From the NCBI GenBank assembly GCA_019400425.1, contig JAFREE010000057.1:1-64000 (forward strand): a stretch of 64,000 bases of DNA. The letters are read 5' to 3'. The position numbers and the translations under genes were made by a program. Source of the DNA: Hymenochaete sp. R1. Its lineage: Eukaryota; Basidiomycota; Agaricomycetes; Hymenochaetales; Hymenochaetaceae. The notes beneath the pieces were generated by a model that was not told the origin of the DNA, did not search any database, and worked only from the letters and a program-made list of their open reading frames with translations. Shown piece by piece: positions 1 through 11,217 of this stretch. How positions within the stretch are numbered: the stretch's first letter is position 1; every line of letters begins with the position of its first letter.

Positions 1-2424
1 GGATATATCCGGCTTTTGATTATATATGGCTTCGAAAGGCGACGTTCGATGGAAAGGAGACCCGTAGACTCGATTTCGACAATGGATGAAGAACAACGCT
101 GCATCAACCCACAGATTTTCGCTGAGGTTGTACGGTTTCAAATTCACTCGTATCCCATCTTTTATGGATCGTATGGTACGTTCAATACGACCGTTTTGCT
201 CATGAGCGTGAGGAACCGTTCGACGGTGCACGATTCCGTTTGAAGCGTTAAAAAGCGACATCGTGGCATTAACGAACTCGGTACCATTGTCGGTCTGAAG
301 TGCGCGAACTTTAACTCCACATTGTGTTTGGATGAACATAGTGAGGTGAGTCCATAGTTGCACTATTGTGTCGGCGTCTTTGCTGATGATGGGATGGAGC
401 CATACAAAGTTCGAATACTTATCGAGGAATACGACCGCCATTTTGAACTGCTGACGGAGCGAGGGAACTTCCGCAAATAGGATGTCTGCATGAATGACTT
501 CTCCGACTTTCGTAACGATCGTTTTCCGAGGAATTGATGGTAACTTAGTCATCTTGGTGAGCATACACGGAGTACACGCTTGTCTCTTGGATTCGTTGAG
601 CGTAACGCCGAGGATTCTATGATGGCGGATGGCTTCCATCACATATTCGACATTGATATGACCGGCCTTACGATGGAGATCGTGTAGAGACACCGATTTC
701 TCATTTGAACAATTCATCACTGATCGCTCCTTAAACTCCGTAGATATCGTGAACCAGTAGAGTTTGTCATTCGCACGGAATCCGGATGCCACCACAACAT
801 CGTTAAGACTCATGGTGAATGCCTGAGTTGTAAAATCGAATTTCGCTCCATGGTCGATAGCTGCTCCCATAGAAAACAAGTTTCTTGACAGAGACGGTAC
901 GTAGAGAACATTATCCAGTCGAATAGGAGTCCACTTCGATCCGTTCATCGCTCGACCCATAATCGATCCCCGTCCTTCCGCATATAAAGGCGCGTTTGGA
1001 TTAGCGCACGAAAGGATTTGGTGACACGGTTCAAAGGTTTGGAACAGCTCCTTAGACTTTACCATGTGCTGACTAGCTCCACCGTCGCAGATGAATGATA
1101 CACCAAGAGTACCCATTGCGTTGGGAAACTCCGTGGAGGTAGTAGCTGCAAACGCTTGAGGTACGTGTTCAGACTCCTTTAATTTCTGTTCGGCCATTGC
1201 CAAACGTGCTTCCAACAGTTTGTATCTTCCTAGCAAGTCATCAGAGCTATTCGATTTCGCCGTTATGGTCGCTACATTCGCAGTTGGTTGAGAAGTGTTG
1301 ATTCGCGATACGAAGTTCGAAGGACGCCTGTTCACGGCGCCACCACCGTCACTATAGCAGTTATCAATTGTATGACCGAATTTACTGCAATTGATACACT
1401 TGGTTTCCATTGCACCACCGCGGGATCTGCACTGAGACGTAGTGTGATTTTTCCCTTGACAGTTATCGCAATTACGGAGATTCGGCATGGACTTTTGCTG
1501 CATTGACCGAGAGGGCGGAGTCGTCAGAGACGGATTTGATTCAGCAGATGTAGCGGAACTAGTTCGAGGGTCATCCAGAACGAGAATGTATTTGGTGAAC
1601 TCGGCCACGTTTGTATGCTCCGACCGTTTCACATCCACTCTAACATCACGCCGAGAACTAGACGACAGCGAATTCTTTAGCACCCGTAGCCAGTGATTTT
1701 CTGATATGATTCCTCCGGCTTGCTTGTATGATGACAGCAAACCGTTCATTTTCTCAAGATGTTGTTTGATGGAATCCTTTGGCCCGATGAACGTTGAGTG
1801 TAAGGCATAGTTCGTCGACTCCAAGTCATATTGTTCCTCGAAGTGCTCGCATATCGAATACCAAAGATCACTTGCAGTACTGAAATCTGGAAGGGTGTCG
1901 AGAATGGACATTTCTATGCTATTGAGAACGTTTTGTTGTAGTTCCCAGTCCATTCCATCCAGTTCGTTAGACTCGAGTTGGTCTTCCGATAGTTCTGCAT
2001 ACAGCAATTCCTTCCACGGGCGTAAAGCGCGTTCCATAAGTAATTTCCAGGATTTGAAATTCTTCCCATCAGAGCGAAGGCGCTCTTGAGGAGGCTGGAA
2101 AGGACGCGATCGATACATAGCCAGTGGAGATCGAGAGCGAGAGTGAGCCGACTGAAGTGGTGCCACCCGAAGACGATCACGACTAGTATTGTTGGCTGTA
2201 AGACGAGCAGGAGTCTCACCAGAATGTTCATCTAGGTTATTGTTGTCTGTTTCATCATTATCGTATTCTCCAGAGTTACTCTGAGTCTCTGGTTCTTGAT
2301 CGAGGTTCGGTGCCACCGAGGCTGACGGCAAAATGGTTGTTGTTGTGGTTTCAATGTTGTTCGATTCGGTGGCATTCGCATTCTGCGCATTCTGTTTAGC
2401 TAGCTGTGCTTTGGTATTAACCAT
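1..2424 (-). CDS. Ty1/copia retrotransposon Gag-Pol polyprotein, 3' part outside the window
   Basis: A single open frame runs from an ATG at 2424 to base 1 without a stop, 808 codons so far. Read N to C it holds a Gag region, a CX2CX4HX4C zinc knuckle (about 1355-1398), a protease-like motif ICDGGASQHMV (about 1065-1095), a GAG-pre-integrase HHCC segment (about 560-690) and an integrase core. The integrase acidic residues are Asp at 484-486, Asp in QTDNGTEF at 289-291 and Glu at 184-186, which is the D,D35E spacing of the family. The frame leaves the window just after the conserved TSPFEAIYNQKPDI segment, so reverse transcriptase and RNase H lie to the left and were not seen. Gag, protease, integrase order before RT marks Ty1/copia rather than gypsy. 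The visible frame is intact, so the copy may be young. The Asp-Gly-Gly-Ala protease signature differs from the usual Asp-Ser/Thr-Gly-Ala. Confidence 0.93.
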   Translation of the reverse strand, partial: MVNTKAQLAKQNAQNANATESNNIETTTTTILPSASVAPNLDQEPETQSNSGEYDNDETDNNNLDEHSGETPARLTANNTSRDRLRVAPLQSAHSRSRSPLAMYRSRPFQPPQERLRSDGKNFKSWKLLMERALRPWKELLYAELSEDQLESNELDGMDWELQQNVLNSIEMSILDTLPDFSTASDLWYSICEHFEEQYDLESTNYALHSTFIGPKDSIKQHLEKMNGLLSSYKQAGGIISENHWLRVLKNSLSSSSRRDVRVDVKRSEHTNVAEFTKYILVLDDPRTSSATSAESNPSLTTPPSRSMQQKSMPNLRNCDNCQGKNHTTSQCRSRGGAMETKCINCSKFGHTIDNCYSDGGGAVNRRPSNFVSRINTSQPTANVATITAKSNSSDDLLGRYKLLEARLAMAEQKLKESEHVPQAFAATTSTEFPNAMGTLGVSFICDGGASQHMVKSKELFQTFEPCHQILSCANPNAPLYAEGRGSIMGRAMNGSKWTPIRLDNVLYVPSLSRNLFSMGAAIDHGAKFDFTTQAFTMSLNDVVVASGFRANDKLYWFTISTEFKERSVMNCSNEKSVSLHDLHRKAGHINVEYVMEAIRHHRILGVTLNESKRQACTPCMLTKMTKLPSIPRKTIVTKVGEVIHADILFAEVPSLRQQFKMAVVFLDKYSNFVWLHPIISKDADTIVQLWTHLTMFIQTQCGVKVRALQTDNGTEFVNATMSLFNASNGIVHRRTVPHAHEQNGRIERTIRSIKDGIRVNLKPYNLSENLWVDAALFFIHCRNRVYGSPFHRTSPFEAIYNQKPDIS

Positions 2425-2448
2425 GTTGGCAGTTTATGATAGATAATG

Positions 2449-2720
2449 TTGCTGGCTCGATGGAGAAACGTCGTCTGAGCGTATGTCCTCAGACAAGGCT
2501 CATAACCTGAAGAGAAAACGTGCTCAGCGGTAACCTAGTGAATGATTGTGGTAACTGCTCATATACCTGAAGAGAAAACGTGCTAGATACATGTATGTTA
2601 AGTAGGAGAGTAGCAATAGAAAATAGAGTCCTCACCTCAGCGGTAACCTAGTGAATGATTGTGGTAACTGCTGAGGTGCGAACATGGAGAGAATGGACTA
2701 TTTACGAACACGCAGTATCA
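2449..2720 (-). repeat. Probable 5' LTR of the copia element with internal duplications
   Basis: This lies just upstream of the gag ATG. Read on the minus strand the interval begins TGATACTGCG and ends CAGCAACA, fitting TG...CA LTR ends, which is why these limits were chosen. Inside is a 37 bp sequence present twice as an exact direct repeat (2523-2559 and 2636-2672). A 20 bp sequence, acctgaagagaaaacgtgct, also occurs twice (2505-2524 and 2565-2584). The 37 bp unit carries partly complementary ends (ctcagcggtaac / gtaactgctgag), so it could fold. The limits are inferred because the partner LTR is outside the window, and no convincing primer-binding site was identified. Confidence 0.5.
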
Positions 2721-3814
2721 TGTGACCGCAGCTGACAATAATAAACAAAGCAAAGAAACTAAAATCGACCATATCCACAAGTCCGCTTCGCTCTTTCCAG
2801 ACGACACAGTCAACACGTTCTCTTGTGCTCCAACAACGGCATCAAACACAAACAATCTTAGTGTGTTGCTTCTACCTCCTGCTAGCAAATCAATTCTTGG
2901 GGAGTGATATACGCCTAACATCCGACGATGTATTACTTGGCAAAAATCTCTTCTTGGTGAGTACATGATATCCTCCACGGGCTCCTCCACGGCCTCCATT
3001 TGCGTGTGACGCTTTTGCGGCCGTAAACCTCTACTTTCATGCGATTACATGTAATGTCAAGTCATTCGATGGTAATGTTTTATGTTTTCATTCCCATCAT
3101 TCTTAACGCCTTCTTGCCTCCCCTTCCCTTTCATAGATCAGGGTGCATTTTTGTACCCGGAACAGTGAGTACTGCAATTTTTTTCAAAAAGATTGGTTTA
3201 GGAAAGAGCGCTGAACGTACGCCACGCCGATACTCGACTCTCATCAGGTGAGTTGTTCATTCAAATCACTAGCTAATATTGCAGTTTGGAGTTAACCGTC
3301 TATACGATCACCGGCGCTGGCCAGCGTCGTTTCCCTCTTGGGTCCTTGATTGGAGCGATGCTGTCTCTTGGTTGCTCCCGTCTGTCTTGTCGCACTCTTT
3401 CCCGTTGCCCCTTTCCTATAACTGGGAAGTCGTCATCGAACATGATGCAATAAGACACTGTTGCATTATAACTGTCTTTACGTTCTTGCAAAACATTATG
3501 CCGACAAGACAAGAAATATCGTCACCGGCGGCTAGGATGGGGGCATATCGCTTATATCGCCGTTAAAGCGTCCTACTTCAATTCACTCCTCCTCCACACG
3601 CAACGCATGTACACTAATGCTCGGCCACGTCAAATCCTCTCTGCGCTGATAACTGCCAGAGCAATCGGAGTGCATATAAATACTCACAAGAAGGAGCAGC
3701 TAAAATGGATGAGATAGCTGCCATTCATATCTATCGGTGGGAGCTTCTCTTTCCTTCTTTCCCCCTTCTGGTTGTCGCCTTCTCTTTGTTAGCCTATACG
3801 ATTACCTGGCTATC
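2721..3814. other. Intergenic region between retrotransposon and permease
   Basis: No recognisable gene. Two splice-like pairs occur on the plus strand: GTGAGT near 3165 with TTTAG at 3201, and GTGAGT at 3248 with GCAG at 3284. They are followed by an open stretch to a TAA near 3452. The implied introns are only about 37 bases and the peptide is not recognised. The 3' part should hold the promoter and leader of the permease. Confidence 0.4.
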
Positions 3815-5879
3815 ATGAGTGTCTCTTCTTTAAGCGAGAAGAGTGGTAACGCCACTGTCAAGCGCGACCATGCAACTGCAGAAGCCAGGGAAGTCGATGA
3901 GGCTGCTCGATTGGCCATTGACGGCATTGTTGACCCAGCTGAGAGTCTTAGAGTCCGGTGCGTCGTGTATCATAGTCAGAAAGAAGGCTTAATGGCTGAT
4001 CAGCGATCAATATGAACTAGGCGAAAAATTGACAAGGTTATCATGCCCTTGATGTGCGGTGAGTATGTTGTCTGAGTATCGGTTTCTCAGCGAATTCTGA
4101 ACAAGACTCTAGTCCTATACTGGGTACAGGTGCGATCATATGTCGTACACGCGCCTGTCATTGCATCGAACCGTTCTTTAGTTCATGGATAAAACAACAT
4201 TGGGCAACTCAGCGATCTTGGGTTTCAAAACCGAAGAACATCTCAACAACGTCGAATACAACTGGCTCAGCACCATCTTCTATCTCAGTTACCTTCTTTT
4301 TGAATACCCGCAGAATCTGGCCCTTCAGCGGTTTCCTGTGGGGAGGTGGATGAGGTAATGATAAATGATGTCAAAAGTTGTCTAATATTCACACTGAATT
4401 GTACATCCCAGCATCAACATATTTATATGGTCCGTCGCATTGCTTTGCCATGCTGCATGCAAGTCTTTTGGAGGGCTGCTTGCCGCACGCTTGGTCGTTA
4501 GTGCTATTTATATCGTTCCCCCTTTGATCTCCATGCGGACTCACCTCCACTAGCTTGGCATGTGTGAAGGCAGCATTACTGCAGGATTCATGATTGTAAC
4601 CGGCATGTTTTATACTCGGACTGAGCAAACACTACGAGTCGGATATTGGTGTAAGTCTATACTCTTTCTTTCGACCACGGTCTCTTACTATCTTCATTGT
4701 CATCAGTCTTGATGTGCGGCACAGCTCAAATCGTTGTTAGCTTCATTGCGTTCGGAGCCCTTCATATCAATACGCCCGGCCTCAAACCGTGGCAATGGCT
4801 CTATATCATCACGGGGCTCATTACCCTCATCACCGCCATTTGCTATTGGTCAGTCCTAATAATTTATCTTCTCCTTTCCTCATTGAAGACGGATTTTCCC
4901 AGGATTTTCTTCCCGGACTCGCCCACAAACGCTTGGTTTTTGACCAAAGAAGAGCGCGCGATCGCTGTCTCACGTTTAAAGGCTAACCAAGCGGGTGTCG
5001 AGAATAAACACTTCAAAAAGGAACAGTCAGTCTTCTTAATTGGGAATAAAAGTTTATTTAGATACTTATCAGTCATCAGAATGATCGAATGCCTCCTAGA
5101 ACCCAAAACATGGGTCTTCGTTCTTTTTTCATGTCTCGCCAATATCCCGAATTCACTCACGAACCAGACACAGTTGATCATTGAATCTTTTGGCTTCACG
5201 ACCTTCCAAACAACTCTTCTGGGCTGCGTCAGCGGGTGAGTAATTTTCATCTTATGACCACGACTTCACCTTCTCCCTAACACTCGTTTCATCCCGTTTT
5301 ACCAGTGTTATCGAAATCATCACCATCTACACCGGGGTCAACCTTGCCGCTCGCTGGAAGAACAGTATTGCCTACGTCGGCGTCATCTACTTCATGCCAA
5401 ATATCCTCGGCACTATTCTCGTTATTGCCCTCCCTTGGTCGAATACAGCCGGCCTCCTCGCTGGCGTCTACCTCACTGGTGTCGGTACAACAGGTTTTGT
5501 TCTCATTCTCGCTTGGGTCAACCAGGCTACGGCGGGCCACACGAAACGCATTACGATGAACGCAGTCCTACTTATCGCGTATTGCGTTGGTAACGCTGTG
5601 GGACCGCAGATGTGGGTGGCCCAATACCAACCGCGCTATTTTGTCCCCTGGGCAATCATCCTTGTATGCTATACGATTTGTCCGTTGCTTATGCTCCTTC
5701 AACGGTATATACTAGCTAAGGAAAACAAACGTCGTGACCAGGAACCACATGATAATAGCTATGATGATGTATGGGTGAAAGTCACGGATAATGATGGGAA
5801 TGTTGTGGAGAAAAAGGTGGACAAGGCTTTCCTGGATCTGACCGATCGCCAAAATCGAGAATTCCGCTACGCTCTATGA
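3815..5879 (+). CDS. MFS transporter of the allantoate permease (Dal5/ACS) family
   Basis: A proton-coupled transporter for an organic anion; Dal5 relatives carry allantoate, ureidosuccinate, nicotinate, pantothenate or biotin, and the substrate here is not determined. Exons by eye: 3815-3957, 4021-4058, 4113-4129, 4182-4354, 4412-4493, 4554-4650, 4707-4848, 4903-5025, 5080-5235, 5306-5879. Family landmarks are visible in order: RRKIDKVIMPLMC before TM1, QFMDKTTLGNSAILGF, LSTIFYLSYLLFEYPQN, then GMCEGSITAGFMIVTGMFYT around TM4, and FPDSPTNAWFLTKEER at the central loop. The C-terminal half has six further hydrophobic segments and a charged tail ending EFRYAL. All splice phases join in frame. 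The third exon is only 17 bases. Convergent with the RdRP gene downstream. Confidence 0.92.
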
Positions 5880-6365
5880 TCCCTACCCGCTACTCAAACC
5901 ACTGATATATATTCTGTATTCTCTACGAAATGATAGTGCGGAGTTGGTTAGATAATCTTTGATATTTCTACGATATCTATTGTTCACACTTTCTTGTTGA
6001 ATGTATTAGTATTTAGACCAATTTCAATTCCGTGACATTTGCAACAATGTGAAGGATTAGGCTCAGAGCCATGCTATGAGTAAGAAGATGGTACCGCTAA
6101 AATACATGTATTGATTGTAATATGTGATGCCGAAATTGTGTAAGTAAGAATAGCGAAATAAGAAATTCAATATGCACATAGAAGCGGAGACAACAAATGG
6201 ATGGATATCGCAGAAAAAGTGATGAATAGGATGCGCGAATAAGAAAGCAATGAGATAGCGATGCACAGCCTGACTCCAATACAAAAAATCCGTATCATAA
6301 AGTTCGAAAGTGAGGCAAAACGTTCATTCGCTCGTAGAAATCACGAGTGATGGTCTTTTCAAATT
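5880..6365. other. Convergent intergenic region
   Basis: AT-rich spacer holding the 3' ends of the permease (+) and the RdRP gene (-). No gene or repeat recognised. Confidence 0.6.
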
Positions 6366-9300
6366 TCAAAGCCGAAGCTTTGATCGCTGAGAAAGTAGTA
6401 AACTCGTGTCAGGAAGAGTCAACAATATTGGATGATGGTGCATACAGCAGAGTTCCCTAGTAGCAACATCCCATGGAAATCGAGTACCGGCTTTCTTCGA
6501 CTTTTGAAAATCATATATGTATGCGTAGGAGGCTCGCACGCGTTTCATACTATCTTCCAACAAAACCTTAAGGTCCTTGTTGCTAGGGTATTCCACGAAA
6601 GCGCGCGACAACGAGCGAAGGATGTCTTGTCGTTTTACGATCGGAAGACTCGTGAAATCTTTGTCTACTTTCTCGCGATGCCGAATGTGCATGTCATGCA
6701 CGTGGTTCTCGATGAGTTTTAGATCCTGGAGCATTGAGGCTTCATTGCTTTCCTTTAGGTTCCTCTCTGCTTTCTCCTTCGCCTCGTAATAGGGTTTTGC
6801 AAGGTGCGTATCCATAGGAAGAGTCCTGTCTGATAGCTTCGCCCCTTTGAAATTCGATAATGCCTCTTTGCAAAATTTTCCTCCTTCTTTCCTGACGGTA
6901 TCCATTATGAACGTACGGAGATCGTGAGGTCTTTTGAGATAGGTCAGATTATTTTCATCTCCAATTTCTTCGGATCTTTTGTCACTCTTCCACCTACAGC
7001 CCATGCCAGAGTTCTTGAGGTACCTTTCACAATCATCCTGATAAACCTTAGGATCAACTGTCGTACCTGTTTTGGCACCGTCGAGATTAGTTGTAAACCT
7101 AACATGAATAAAAGGAAGTAAGCTTGAGTAAATGCGATCCCTCTTGAAGTCACTTACATGTATGCCAACCGTATAGTCTCCTGATGGAAGTAACCATTAC
7201 GATATACGGATATGTCCTACAAATCTGTGAGCCCAGTAAGAGTAATGCAAAAATTGTCGACTTACGTGCATATTACTGTACTGTCCAACAATGCTTTGAT
7301 TCTGAAGTGATCCTAAAAGATACTTCTGGAGCTCTTTCAAATGGGACGTATCATCGGGAGGTGCCCGCTTGAGAAACTGCTCGACAGTTTCGGTATTTTT
7401 GAGAAAGCATTCTGCCAAGCTTTCCGGAGGGTCTGCATAGTGGCGTGAAGCTGGCTTGAATGCAGAAACGAACTCGGGCTGCCAAATTGCTATCGCTGTA
7501 TCGCCGTCATAATCACCTTGAAAAACAATGAATATCAAACAACACATCTGAAATGTTCTACTGACTTACCTCCACCGAGAAATGAAGCAGGCGAACGATC
7601 ACCTACTCGAGGGAAGATGATTACGTTTACATGATGTTGGAGACTTGGATGATCTACGGCTTCCATCTAAAATGCTTGAACTAAGCGGGAAAAGGAGCTG
7701 ACGAACGCAGCTTACTAATTGCACGTCTGTTGGCAGTTTACATGGGTGCCGCATGAGGAGAACTTTCCCTAGAACGATCTCCGTAGAAGACCCATCGCTT
7801 GCAAGAAACGATCCACAGGTCCGACCAATCTTAATATATACTTGTCCTGGTTTTAATACTGGCGGAACACAAGGATCTTAGGAAGGCGTAAGTAAGTCGG
7901 TGATTCACTCCATTAATACTTAAGACACACCAGGAACAATGAACGCTGAACACGATAATGGGACACTGATGTTGAATCGACTGGTAAAACTTTCGACTGC
8001 TTTCTTGAATACATTTTTGAGTTTTTCGCCAAGGAGGGGACATGTTTGAGGCTCAAAGCCAGACGCGAGCAATGTCATGACTGTTTCCTCAAGTGAAGAC
8101 GGCTGACCTAATTCTCTGTTATCAACGGTGATAACCCGAGTTTATTGACAAGAAACTGACCCGAAATACTTTTGGGGAGTATAAGTGATTGTGAGCACAC
8201 ACGCGCAAAAAATCACGGCACTTACACGTCTTCATACCAGGCAACTGAGCATTCCTGAAGCGCACGTTCGATATCTAGGGAGTCTTCTTCGTCACCTTGA
8301 TCCTCTTCCTCGTAGTCACGAGACCCAAAGCCGAGGGCGCGTGACATTCCCCCGACCTCTCGTGATCTTCGAGTCGCCATGACACCTCCTACCTTTGCTA
8401 CATTACAGAACAAAGAGAACCTATAGTGAAAAGCAATTGAAATTAGCTCAAAATCAGAGGTTGAGCTAACAGCTTACATTGCATCACGCCCAACCCAGGT
8501 CGTGAGACCTTGGGCAAAATTATCTAACCCACTCTGGATGAGCCTCACGAAGGTATCAGCGCTAACACCATTTTCGCCCAGATTGATGATCGTTTCCGCT
8601 GAAAGACGTGCAGGTGTCTTCATTGAAGATGTCCGTAGTAGATCCACTATGAGCATAGCGTCATCTGGTTTCTTCCTCGGGTCGAACTTGATTTTTATTT
8701 GTGAAGGTCTTAAACAAGCCCTGGGCGTAATTTGTGTATCATCAAATCTCCCGTCCCGATCGAGTAGCAAAAGACCCTAACACGCTCAAATCAGTTCTTG
8801 CCTGCTTCCTACCGCTATGTAATCGATGATGTGACCAACCTTTGCACCACCAAGGCGGCACTGGATAGCAGTCGGATACGCTTCTAGCTCTAAGCTCTCG
8901 CGAATTCTTCGGAGCAATAGACCATTGGCGAGGCCGCATCCATCGGTCATATCCTGTGCAGCTATTTGAGCACGCGTTCTCAAAGGCAAAAGCAGTCTAC
9001 TTACGAACTCACTCGGTACTTTGCCTTTTCCATTCCAAGAATCTGATACCTCGTCATCCACAACAATGATCTCGCCATGTTCCAGTTTCAAAACTGGGAC
9101 GGAGTTAGATAATCCGAGAGCCATGCGAGCAGCCCACTTTGCCACAGTCTTAAATAAGAACCTTCAGATGAGCTTGGTTTCGTGTGTGGTGAATTTATTG
9201 AAAGACGAACCTGTGCACTGTTAAGTTCGAGTGGATTATGCCATCGCACGAACTCCAAGACGGACATTTCTCCCTCACATACTCCCCAGCTACCAGATAT

Positions 9301-10714
9301 GCCAGGTACTATGATACCTCTATCGATGATCTCATTTGTCATAAAAAGAAAGACAGTAGTATCTTTATCATAGAAAGCTCGAAAAACTCGGTGCATAAGA
9401 AAGAATGGTCGGGAGAAAAACACCAATAAAGCTTTGCTGAGTTTCTGTACATCCTTCTTTACGGATATCCGGAGAAATGAATGTGATCCGAAACGTCGAC
9501 CGAAACGATAGGATGGTCCCAAAGCAGGTTCTTCTAGTTCGATTTTGAACTGGGGATGCTTAGCCGTACCAACATTTTTGACTTTCCCCCTGAAATGAAC
9601 CTTGCCACCATACCAGGAACTATCTTTCGAGCATCCAAGACCAGCAAGGCGGTTACGTTTCCGAGCAGAAAACTCTGTGTCCATTTCTGTCCAAGGTTTC
9701 TGAACAAGAATTCAGATGGCTCCAGAGGCAGAGATTCACAAAAGGCGTACCTTCGCATTTCGTTCATCTTGAACTGCAGCCTCAAATTGGGTCGCTACGG
9801 GCCCCATTGCCTCTTCGTTCTTAAGAAGTTTAGCCGACGTTAGGGGAGCGGAGTCAGCGTTTGATCCTTTCAGACTGCTCAAGCTTTCTATATCTATGTC
9901 ACCATACGATATGAGACCACGGGAAACTAGGCGAGCGATCTCCCATTGAACGCCGTAGCTGAGCTCTCTCTTATCGAAGAATTTCTGCGAGAAGTTTGCA
10001 TCACTTGCCTGTTTCTTTAATCAGGTCACTTTGAGCATATCATAGTTCATATACGCACGATTACGACTGGAGCATCTGGATCATTGTTGGATTCAATAAT
10101 ATCGGGTGCAGGTTTCTTTGGAGGAGGTATAGGCTTGTTCGAGGTGTCTCGCTCGGATCGTGGCCGCTTAGCTGAGCCTTGAAGTTCTGGCGATCCTATA
10201 GGTCGCTTTTCATGACTATTGAATATGGTTGGGGTGCATACTGCAGTTGATGAAGAGCTAGTCGTTGGTGCTTCTGGGGATTGTGACACCACTTCCTCCA
10301 CCTCCTCAATCATAGGGCCCACATCGATTGTCGTATCCCAGAAAACCTGAGAGCACTGAGGACGCATCACTTTACGCGTTTTCTCGTGTCATATATGAAA
10401 CAGAAACTTACTGCTGTTGACGTTGATTCTGTCTTTGAGAGTCCACACGTTGCTTAAAACCCCCCATTAGCTGAAGACAGAACACATGACGACGGATTGG
10501 TCGTACCAGATTGAACCTGAATGTTTCCTTTTGGTTCCACAAATTCGACCTCCTTTTCTTCCTCATCTTCGCTAACAAGGTTGATACACTCTGGCGCAGT
10601 AGACCTAACTCTGCCTCGACTGATGGGTCGATCTCGTCTACGACGCGCGTTAGAGACCAAATTTGCCTCCGCCGAGATCTTCGCTGACGAGGTCTTGCGC
10701 CTATTTGCCGGCAT
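6366..10714 (-). CDS. RNA-dependent RNA polymerase of the RNA-silencing (QDE-1/RDR) type
   Basis: Cellular RdRP that makes double-stranded RNA for Dicer in quelling and small-RNA pathways. The catalytic loop DYDGD lies at 7500-7514. Upstream blocks of the family are present: GPSYRFGRRFGSHSF near 9480-9520, TDGCG near 8940, YPTAIQCRLGGAKG near 8850-8890, then RPSQIKIKFD. After the active site come QYSNMH and NLDGAKTGTT, as in other RDRs. The gene has many short introns (for example between 7550 and 7760, and 7130-7230). The C-terminal exon ends with TGA at 6366. The chosen start is the ATG at 10714, which opens a basic then acidic low-complexity N-terminus (residues about 1-200) without a recognised domain. 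This first part is the least certain of the model and could be shorter. Expected length about 1,150-1,250 aa, normal for fungal RDRs. Confidence 0.9.
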
Positions 10715-11217
10715 TATTCATTTGTACAGGATTCTATGGTGTCGCAAGAAGGTGCCGCAGCTTTGCACAAGAAATCCAAGATGTGGGTATAAGGAAGGGA
10801 GTAAGAAGAAGAAGAGGCTGAAGATGCGCGTTTTATTCGGCGTCCCGAGTTGTTCGTTCATCTCACGTGCTCGTGCCTGCTCCGAGTGTCAAAGCCTTTG
10901 CTCTTTGTAAAGTGCATTGTGCTCTGAAAGGCGCAGCTTTCGTTCCCTTTCAAGAATCACGTAGGGTCGGTTATCTGAAAGAAAACGTATCGGGATGAGA
11001 GGATATAGTGGGATATTATACAAAATTTGATATGGGATGACGGAGGCTTTTTATACCCAAACTATCCGTGACTCAGGAAATGGATCACAGTAGCGGTGCT
11101 ACACTGATCGGTACCAATAGATGCCCGGTGCCCGTGTGCCTTCAACGGCGCACCTTTGGATGATAGAGGCAATGCATTGGATTGTACATGTGTCTATGAA
11201 ACATTTTTCGATGCACA
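10715..11217. other. Intergenic region upstream of the RdRP gene
   Basis: Between the RdRP start and the end of the LeuRS gene, both on the minus strand. It should contain the RdRP promoter and LeuRS 3' UTR. No distinct element recognised. Confidence 0.5.
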
